Positions 58,149 through 64,000 of a stretch of 64,000 nt of DNA are shown in pieces. The DNA lies in contig NZ_CP174607.1 of assembly GCF_045999315.1 (NCBI RefSeq), forward strand, positions 3,348,001-3,412,000, in the 5' to 3' direction. Positions within the stretch are counted from its first letter, which is position 1, and every line of letters starts with the position of its first letter. The DNA is from Peredibacter sp045999315. Its GTDB lineage: Bacteria; Bdellovibrionota; Bacteriovoracia; Bacteriovoracales; Bacteriovoracaceae. The translations under genes were made by a program, and so were the position numbers. The notes beneath the pieces are model-generated. The model did no database searches and was not told where the DNA came from. It saw only the letters and a list, made by a program, of their open reading frames with translations.

Positions 58149-58916
58149 ATGGAAAACAACGCTCTTAACTTCCGCTCCAACGAGCTATTTTTGATCGCAG
58201 GCCCCTGTGCCGTTGAATCAGAAAATCAACTTAGAACAATTCTCATGAACGAAAACCGTCCGCGTTTAATTCGCGGAGGTATTCATAAAATGCGCACCAA
58301 CGCCAAGTCCTTCCAGGGCATGGGCGATGAAGGCATGGAAATTGTAAAAAAAATGAAGAAGGAAATTCCTTTCGACTTCATCACGGAAGTGACTGATGCT
58401 CGTCAGATCGAAGCTCTTCTTCCGATCACATCTGTGTTCCAGGTTGGAGCACGTAACATGTATAACTATGAGCTTCTAAAAGAGCTTTCTCGTTATGGCC
58501 GTCCGGTGATTTTAAAACGTGCTTTCTCTGCGACTATTTCTGAGTGGCTGGGAGCTGCTGAATACCTTTTCAACCTGGGCGAAAAAAACATCATTCTCTG
58601 TGAGCGCGGTGTTCGCTCTTTCGATAACAAACTAAGAAACCTTCTGGATCTTGGTTCTGTGATTTACTTAAAGAAAAATACTCCATTCAAAATTATCGTG
58701 GACCCTTCTCACTCAATGGGACTGACTCCCTACGTTGCTGACGCGGCCTACGCGGCGGTTGCTGCAGGAGCTGATGGTCTTATCGTAGAAGTTCATCCTG
58801 AGCCGGCAGTTGCCCTCTCTGATGGTCAACAGGCCCTGAATATCCCTCAGTTTGATGAAATGGTTCAGAAGCTTCATAAACTCGCTCCGATCTTTGGAAA
58901 AGAATTAAGGATGTAA
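58149..58916 (+). CDS. aroF: DAHP synthase (3-deoxy-7-phosphoheptulonate synthase, type I beta)
   Basis: Joins phosphoenolpyruvate and erythrose 4-phosphate in the first step of the shikimate pathway. The 255-residue TIM barrel has AGPCAVES, LIRGGIHKMRTNAKSFQGMG, TEVTDARQIEAL, FQVGARNMYNYELL, ILKRAFSATISEW, DPSHSMGL and VEVHPEP, the motif set of the short, unregulated type I-beta enzymes; KDO-8-phosphate synthase is related but would lack the KPRTSPY-like KMRTNAKSF. It heads the men operon, 3 bp before menG. No N-terminal ACT or chorismate mutase domain is present. Confidence 0.92.
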   Translation: MENNALNFRSNELFLIAGPCAVESENQLRTILMNENRPRLIRGGIHKMRTNAKSFQGMGDEGMEIVKKMKKEIPFDFITEVTDARQIEALLPITSVFQVGARNMYNYELLKELSRYGRPVILKRAFSATISEWLGAAEYLFNLGEKNIILCERGVRSFDNKLRNLLDLGSVIYLKKNTPFKIIVDPSHSMGLTPYVADAAYAAVAAGADGLIVEVHPEPAVALSDGQQALNIPQFDEMVQKLHKLAPIFGKELRM

Positions 58917-58919
58917 TCC

Positions 58920-59603
58920 ATGGCAAAGGCTGAATTTGTAAACAAGATGTTCAATGACATCGCTCCTAAGTACGACCTATTGAACGATGTTCTTTCAGTG
59001 GGCACTCACCGTCTTTGGAAGAAAAAATTTATTAACTTCGCTCTAAAGCAGAAACCGAACTCTGCCCTTGATTGTGCCACTGGTACTGGAGACATCGCTT
59101 TCAAGCTTAAAGAATCAATCTCCGGCAAAGTGGTTGGTATTGATTTCTCTAGCGGCATGATTGAATACGCCAATGAGCGCGCTAAAACTGAGACTCAAAA
59201 AGTTGAGTTCAAAGTAGCAGACATCCAGAAGCTTCCTTTCGCAGATAAAGAATTCGATATCACGACGATCTCTTTCGGCATCAGAAACGTTGAAAACTTA
59301 GGGCTTGGTCTTTCAGAGCTTGGCCGCGTTTCTAACGGCGTTTATATTCTGGAATTCGGTCAACCGAAGAACGGTCTTTATAAGAAGGCCTACTTCAACA
59401 TGCTTAAGATGTATGTGCCAGTATTTGGCCTCATCTCAAAACGCAAAGATGCTTACGAGTATCTGATTGCTTCATCTGAGACCTTCCCTTCGGCAGAGAA
59501 ATTTGTAGATATCATGAAGGCCAATATGAACTTCAAGAACTACGGATGCATTCCTGTGTTTGGTGGAATTGCTTACATCTACTTTGCTAATAACGAAGGT
59601 TAA
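58920..59603 (+). CDS. menG: Demethylmenaquinone methyltransferase
   Basis: SAM-dependent C-methyltransferase that makes the last step to menaquinone. The 227 residues contain FNDIAPKYDLLNDVLSVGTHRLWKKK, split over the UbiE/MenG signature, the SAM loop DCATGTGDIAFKL, DFSSGMIEYA, FPFADKEFDITTISFGIRN-type LPFADKEFD and the C-terminal GGIAYIYFA. A good AAGGATG ribosome site precedes ATG. UbiE would be the name for a dual ubiquinone enzyme; the men operon around it favours menaquinone. Confidence 0.95.
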   Translation: MAKAEFVNKMFNDIAPKYDLLNDVLSVGTHRLWKKKFINFALKQKPNSALDCATGTGDIAFKLKESISGKVVGIDFSSGMIEYANERAKTETQKVEFKVADIQKLPFADKEFDITTISFGIRNVENLGLGLSELGRVSNGVYILEFGQPKNGLYKKAYFNMLKMYVPVFGLISKRKDAYEYLIASSETFPSAEKFVDIMKANMNFKNYGCIPVFGGIAYIYFANNEG

Positions 59604-59606
59604 GAA

Positions 59607-60500
59607 ATGATCTCTCCTATTTTTGATCCATCAGCATGGACGGAAATTACTGACTTCGAATTTAAAGATATCACTTTCCATAAAGCGAAAGACACGGGTG
59701 CCGTTCGCATCGCTTTCAACCGTCCGGATCTGAGAAACGCTTTCCGTCCTCAGACAGTGGATGAACTTCTCACTGCTCTGGAGTGGTCACACCGTAAGAA
59801 CGATGTGGGCGTGATTCTCCTAACTGGTAACGGTCCCTCTTCAAAAGACGGGGGCTGGGCCTTCTGTTCTGGCGGAGACCAAAACGTTCGCGGTAAAGCG
59901 GGCTACGAATACAAAGAAACTAATAATTCAAAAATGCCGGTGGCCCATGGTCGCCTTCATATTCTTGAAGTTCAGCGCATGATTCGTTTCATGCCAAAAG
60001 TTGTGATCGCCATGGTTCCTGGTTGGGCCGTGGGTGGTGGCCACTCTCTTCACGTGACTTGTGACCTAACCATTGCTTCGAAAGAACATGCGATCTTCAT
60101 GCAAACTGACGCTCGTGTTGCAAGCTTCGATGGTGGATTTGGTTCTGCCTACCTTGCTCGCCAAGTGGGTCAGAAGCGTGGTCGTGAAGTGTTCTTCCTT
60201 GAGCACCAGTATACAGCTGAGGAAGCTTTTCAAATGGGTGCCATCAATAAAGTTGTTCCTCACGCGGATCTTGAAAAAGTGGGTCTTGAGTGGGCACGCA
60301 CGATTTGTAAAAAATCTCCAACGGCCATCAAGATGCTTAAGTTCGGTTTCAACCTGATTGATGACGGTCTGGTGGGCCAGCAAGTTTATGCCGGTGAGGC
60401 GACACGTCTGGCCTACGGAACTGAAGAAGCTCAGGAAGGAAGAGATTCATTCCTTGAGAAGCGCCAAGCAGACTTCGAGAAATTTCCCTGGGTATATTAA
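59607..60500 (+). CDS. menB: 1,4-dihydroxy-2-naphthoyl-CoA synthase
   Basis: Crotonase-fold enzyme that closes the second ring of the naphthoquinone. Characteristic segments are IAFNRPDLRNAFRPQTVDEL, FCSGGDQNVRGKAGY, VPGWAVGGGHSLHVTCDLTIAS and FDGGFGSAYLARQVG, matching MenB (FCSGGDQxxRG is diagnostic) through 297 residues. It starts 3 bp after menG and ends directly at menF. Confidence 0.97.
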   Translation: MISPIFDPSAWTEITDFEFKDITFHKAKDTGAVRIAFNRPDLRNAFRPQTVDELLTALEWSHRKNDVGVILLTGNGPSSKDGGWAFCSGGDQNVRGKAGYEYKETNNSKMPVAHGRLHILEVQRMIRFMPKVVIAMVPGWAVGGGHSLHVTCDLTIASKEHAIFMQTDARVASFDGGFGSAYLARQVGQKRGREVFFLEHQYTAEEAFQMGAINKVVPHADLEKVGLEWARTICKKSPTAIKMLKFGFNLIDDGLVGQQVYAGEATRLAYGTEEAQEGRDSFLEKRQADFEKFPWVY

Positions 60501-61556
60501 ATGAGCGAATCACCATCAGCTTTGTCCCTTTGGCTTGATCGTGATTTCTTTGAAACCGGTGCCTTCCTATGTTCGCATGATGGGAAGTCGATCACTTTTG
60601 CTAAAGGTGGGGCAAGCATTCCGGTGGATCGCTTTTTCCCTACTCTTAATCCCGTTTTCTACCTAAAAGATTTTTATCAGGAGTCGTACCTCGCCTACAC
60701 CCCCATTTCCGTGAAAGAGTTTTCACTGGAAGAGATCAAGGCAGAGTTTCAGTATGAAAAAGCGGACCATGGCCCGATTTCAAATGATGATGATATTTAC
60801 GAGAAAGACTTTGAGCTTCTAAAAAGTGCCTTCAAATTTAATCTCAAAAAAGTGGTGCTGGTTTCCCGTGAGAACTATGAAAATTTTGAGGGTGAAAAAA
60901 CCATTCGAAATCTGATTCACAAGGCCTTTAGCTTTGGCGTGGGTACTCCTTATGGTTATTGGAACAAACACTATGGTGTGATTGGCAGTACTCCGGAACT
61001 TCTCTATCAAGTGAAGAACGATGTGCTCACGACGTTTGCACTCGCGGGAACCGCCAAGATGGGTCTCGAGGAAGAACTCTTAAAATCCGAGAAAGATCGC
61101 ATAGAACACAATCTAGTGATTCAAGACATTCAGGAAAAACTCACTGACTATACAACCGGGCTCAAAATTGATGAAACCAAGATTCATCCTTATAAGAGCA
61201 TCGTGCATTTAAAAACAGATATGGTGGCCAAGGCCAATCCTGATTTGGATTTCACGGCCCTGACAAACACCATGTCACCTACTGCGGCACTAGGTGGATA
61301 CCCAAAGACCGCCTCTCTCCAATTTTTAAAGAACTCCAACTATGGAGCAAAATACCCACATCGTTATTTTGGTTCGGCCTTTGGTCTCATCAAAAAAGAT
61401 GTGAAAGAATTCGTTGTTTCGATCAGAAACGTTCAATGGGAAGGAAAGCATCTATTCATTGAAAGTGGCGGCGGTGTTGTGCCAGACTCAGTGCTCTTAA
61501 AAGAGATGGATGAGATTCATTTAAAACGAAACACCATCCGAAAGCATTACCTATGA
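60501..61556 (+). CDS. menF: Isochorismate synthase (chorismate-binding family)
   Basis: Converts chorismate to isochorismate, the entry to menaquinone. The 351-residue sequence has the family motifs VIGSTPELL, TFALAGTAK, EHNLVIQDIQ, NTMSPTAALGGYPK and SGGGVVPDSV, with the Mg-binding Glu of the EHxxV...DI and ESGGG segments. The N-terminal beta part is short. The ATG directly abuts the menB stop (TAA ATG). The position among men genes separates it from other chorismate enzymes such as TrpE and PabB. Confidence 0.92.
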   Translation: MSESPSALSLWLDRDFFETGAFLCSHDGKSITFAKGGASIPVDRFFPTLNPVFYLKDFYQESYLAYTPISVKEFSLEEIKAEFQYEKADHGPISNDDDIYEKDFELLKSAFKFNLKKVVLVSRENYENFEGEKTIRNLIHKAFSFGVGTPYGYWNKHYGVIGSTPELLYQVKNDVLTTFALAGTAKMGLEEELLKSEKDRIEHNLVIQDIQEKLTDYTTGLKIDETKIHPYKSIVHLKTDMVAKANPDLDFTALTNTMSPTAALGGYPKTASLQFLKNSNYGAKYPHRYFGSAFGLIKKDVKEFVVSIRNVQWEGKHLFIESGGGVVPDSVLLKEMDEIHLKRNTIRKHYL

Positions 61557-62953
61557 AAATGAACCTGGAGAAAATCTTCTTCTGTACTGGTGCTCGTAAT
61601 CACGATCTTTTAAAGATCTTTGATTCATCTAATGTGAAATTCGAGTACGACGAAAGAATGGCAAGCTTCAAGGCCCTGGGGCTCACAAAAGTCGCCAAGA
61701 ATCCAGTTGGAATTTGTACTACTTCTGGCACGGCGGTTTCTCAATGTGTTTCGGCCATGCTTGAGGCCTACTACTCTGAGAATCCACTGGTTCTTATCAG
61801 CGGTGACCGACCTAAGAAACTTCACGGCACGGGTTCTCCTCAGACGATTGATCACGAAGCACTGACTCGTAGTTGTCGCAGAAGCTATGTAGAAATTGAT
61901 GTTTCGGAGCTCGCGACCTTCTCATTAGAGGGCCTGGAATTTCCGGTTCATATTAATGTTCTCGTTGATGATACGGCTCCTCATACTATGGAACTTATAA
62001 ATCATGAGAGCATCTCTGGTTTCGCTTCATTCCTAAATCGAGTGAAGAAACCTTTGTTTGTTTTCTCGCACGAAAATAAAAGCATGCGACCTTTGATTGA
62101 GAAATTCTCAAAACTGGGTCTTCTTTTTTACGCTGAGACCTTAAGTGGTGGACGTGATCTTTCAAATCTAAAGACTGAAAAGAAACTGATTGAGCTCTTC
62201 GATGCTGGTTTCTTTGATGGTGTCGTTCGTATTGGACACACTCCCCTTACAAAAATTTGGCGTCTGTTAGAAAAGAAACCCCTACCAGTGTTCCACTTTG
62301 ATTCCCGTAATCTTCCCGGACTTTCATTCGGCGAAGTTCTCCCGATGGATTCAGAAGCGCTACTTAAAAACGATCAGTTCTGGAATGCCCTGGATAAACT
62401 TTCTCCGTTCCCGATTGGGGACGAGACGGTTTGGACCCTGGAAAAGCTCATCCAGAAGTATCCCGAATCAGAAGTCGCGACTCTTAAAAAGCTTCAAGGC
62501 CATTTAAATACCAATGACCAGGTTTATCTTGGAAACTCGCTTGTCATTCGTTTTTTTGAGCTGACCCAAACTGCCCCTCTTCAGGTTTTTGGAAATCGTG
62601 GAGTGAATGGCATTGATGGACAACTCGCTTCAGCGATTGGTTTAGCCATGGGAACTTCGAATCCGGTTTATTGCATCTTAGGGGACGTCACGACATTTTA
62701 TGATCTCTCTTCCCTGCGTGAAATGCCCGAGAACCTCCACCTCATCATCATGAATAATAAGGGCGGCAGGATTTTTGATATGCTGAAGCTTGATAAACGT
62801 ATTGTGCTTGAGCACGAAAATGACTTTGAAAATATCTGCAAGGGCCTTCACCTCTCTTATAGTAATAACCTTAAAGATTTTGGCTTGGTGAAAGTCTTAG
62901 AACTTTCTCCTTCACGCGAGCAAAGCGAGAACTTCCTTCGGGAGTGGAGATGA
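61553..62953 (+). CDS. menD: SEPHCHC synthase MenD
   Basis: Thiamine-diphosphate enzyme joining isochorismate with the succinic semialdehyde unit from 2-oxoglutarate. Residues ~1-160 form the pyrimidine domain (YDERMASFKALGLTKV, CTTSGTAVSQCV, SGDRPKKLHGTGSPQTID); the ThDP-binding GDVTTFYDLSSL and NNKGGRIFDML lie in the C-terminal domain. At 466 residues it is ~80 shorter than E. coli MenD (556), mainly in the middle domain. Overlaps menF by 4 bp upstream and menH by 4 bp downstream. Confidence 0.93.
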   Translation: MKMNLEKIFFCTGARNHDLLKIFDSSNVKFEYDERMASFKALGLTKVAKNPVGICTTSGTAVSQCVSAMLEAYYSENPLVLISGDRPKKLHGTGSPQTIDHEALTRSCRRSYVEIDVSELATFSLEGLEFPVHINVLVDDTAPHTMELINHESISGFASFLNRVKKPLFVFSHENKSMRPLIEKFSKLGLLFYAETLSGGRDLSNLKTEKKLIELFDAGFFDGVVRIGHTPLTKIWRLLEKKPLPVFHFDSRNLPGLSFGEVLPMDSEALLKNDQFWNALDKLSPFPIGDETVWTLEKLIQKYPESEVATLKKLQGHLNTNDQVYLGNSLVIRFFELTQTAPLQVFGNRGVNGIDGQLASAIGLAMGTSNPVYCILGDVTTFYDLSSLREMPENLHLIIMNNKGGRIFDMLKLDKRIVLEHENDFENICKGLHLSYSNNLKDFGLVKVLELSPSREQSENFLREWR

Positions 62954-63579
62954 TTCACGTTTTCCACGGCTTTCTGGGTTCACCCGAAGACTTTAAATTT
63001 CTAAAACAGGATAATGTCATCCTTCATGATCTCTATTCTATGGACTTTAATCCAGAGATTAACCCGGGCGATACTTTAATCGGTTATTCCATGGGGGGAA
63101 GAATCGCCATGGAACTCGCGAGCAAGGTAAACTGGAACATTGATAAGCTGGTTCTTATGAATTCTCATCCGGGGTTAGAGTTTGAGGATGAGAAAGAGTC
63201 CCGCAGAGACTGGGAAGATTCAGTTCTTGAAAAATTAAAGACCATGCCGTCGTCAGAGTTCTTTGACTATTGGAACGAACTTTCAATTTTTGAATTCGAT
63301 TCTCCACTGAAACCGATTTCGGAAGAGCGCTATCTCGCCTCTCAAAGATTGTTCGACCAATTTCGACTTTCAAAACAACAAAACTTTTTACCAAGTCTTG
63401 AAGATCATAAGGACAAGGTCCTATATCTGGTGGGTCTCTTTGATAATAAGTATTTCACTCTGGCAGAAGAAGTGATCGCCCCTTATGGCATCCAGGTAAC
63501 ACCAATTGCCGGGGGCCACAGACTGTTTCAGAATTCTCAAGAAGTTAAATCCATTCTGATGAATGAAGGCATCCTATGA
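62950..63579 (+). CDS. menH: Alpha/beta hydrolase, SHCHC synthase-like (MenH)
   Basis: A 209-residue alpha/beta hydrolase with HGFLG oxyanion segment, nucleophile elbow GYSMGGRIA (Ser) and the catalytic His in AGGHRLF near the end. MenH eliminates pyruvate from SEPHCHC. Position between menD and menA fits. ATG 62950 has GGAG right before it and overlaps the menD stop as ATGA; the reading from GTG 62944 is less likely. It is shorter than E. coli MenH (252), so the lid region is reduced. Confidence 0.88.
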   Translation: MIHVFHGFLGSPEDFKFLKQDNVILHDLYSMDFNPEINPGDTLIGYSMGGRIAMELASKVNWNIDKLVLMNSHPGLEFEDEKESRRDWEDSVLEKLKTMPSSEFFDYWNELSIFEFDSPLKPISEERYLASQRLFDQFRLSKQQNFLPSLEDHKDKVLYLVGLFDNKYFTLAEEVIAPYGIQVTPIAGGHRLFQNSQEVKSILMNEGIL

Positions 63580-64000
63580 AAAATTTTATCCTCGCTTCTC
63601 GTCCTAAAACTCTTCTGGCCGGAGTTCTTCCTCCGCTGGTTGCTTATGCTTACTACATGTCGACATCAAAAGAATCCTCTGTGATCTACATGTGGTTTGC
63701 GGTTTTCGGGGCCCTCTTCATTCAACTTGCGACCAATTTCTTTAATGACGTCATTGATTTTGAAAAAGGTGCGGATAAAAAACGTGTGGGACCAACTCGT
63801 GTTTCGGCAGCGGGACTGGTTGATATCAAAACGGTAAAAAAATGGGCCATCGGTTGTGTGACAATGGCAGCTCTGTGCGGAGTTCCTCTCATCTACCGTG
63901 GTGGCTGGCCTTTTCTCATTCTCGGAGTCGTTTCTCTCTATCTCACTTACGGCTACACTGGCGGTAAGGTCTCTCTTGCCTACCGCGGACTGGGTGAACT
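63576..64000 (+). CDS. menA: 1,4-dihydroxy-2-naphthoate polyprenyltransferase (cut by window end)
   Basis: The first 141 codons of a UbiA-type membrane prenyltransferase: RPKTLLAGVLPPLVAYA, the prenyl diphosphate-binding NDVIDFEKGADKKRVGP (NDxxD-type) and further membrane helices. It adds the isoprenoid tail to dihydroxynaphthoate. ATG 63576 overlaps the menH stop by 4 bp. No stop before the window end. menC and menE are not seen and may follow downstream. Confidence 0.93.
   Translation, partial: MKNFILASRPKTLLAGVLPPLVAYAYYMSTSKESSVIYMWFAVFGALFIQLATNFFNDVIDFEKGADKKRVGPTRVSAAGLVDIKTVKKWAIGCVTMAALCGVPLIYRGGWPFLILGVVSLYLTYGYTGGKVSLAYRGLGE

Noticed and set aside
1..64000. tRNA or rRNA genes
   Set aside because: No cloverleaf or rRNA-like stretch was recognised in the intergenic regions by eye; a covariance-model scan would be decisive.

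Overview
The window reads as chromosomal DNA of a Gram-negative, probably predatory bacterium of the Bdellovibrionota (Bacteriovorax/Peredibacter-like). This is inferred from the mix of LptD and outer-membrane barrel proteins, many secreted or lipid-anchored proteins of no recognised family, two TIGR02147/DUF4423 regulators (a family typical of Bdellovibrio and Fibrobacter relatives), two S74-terminated fibre proteins, and a full-looking menaquinone operon. No 16S rRNA or tRNA gene is visible, so the taxon is not proven.

Layout. 1-6.5 kb: truncated fusA with a near-consensus promoter, two proteins of no clear function (one with MORN-like repeats), a lipoprotein with about 19 tandem 12-bp repeats, and an Rrf2 regulator-cysteine desulfurase pair. 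6.5-12.4 kb: a minus-strand operon cdaA-cdaR-glmM-pdxJ-nnr-tsaE, joining c-di-AMP synthesis to envelope precursor and cofactor metabolism. 12.5-20.5 kb: a PilZ-GAF-AAA+ regulator lacking the sigma-54 contact motif, an HNH nuclease gene, a RimK-like ATP-grasp protein divergent from a secreted M14 peptidase, a ferrochelatase fused to an MFS transporter, queF and tatA.

20.5-37.6 kb is the accessory, surface-protein section: three tandem pilin-like genes carrying a tail-fibre-like GDxMTG segment, a MurQ/GKRP-like SIS protein, then a three-gene cassette present twice. Each cassette holds a small secreted Cys-containing protein, a TIGR02147 regulator just downstream, and a convergent S74 fibre protein (2044 aa and 651 aa) overlapping the regulator tail-to-tail by 4 bp. 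This duplicated cassette is the best candidate for an undescribed system. A decayed gene remnant and a strong terminator follow it.

38-58 kb: a lipoprotein and small 2Fe-2S ferredoxin, a secreted DNase-like protein, a DEDDh exonuclease, the minus-strand run accD-folC-lptD-GATase-(TrpF-like)-surE-nlpD-like, a large secreted protein, a class II cyclic-nucleotide phosphodiesterase-like enzyme, rsmI, a STAS protein, tandem rnhB genes with a YraN-like ORF between them, an outer-membrane protein, and a SPOUT methyltransferase with rplS.

58-64 kb: a plus-strand operon starting with a DAHP synthase and continuing menG-menB-menF-menD-menH-menA (cut by the window end), so the first step of the shikimate pathway is coupled to menaquinone synthesis.
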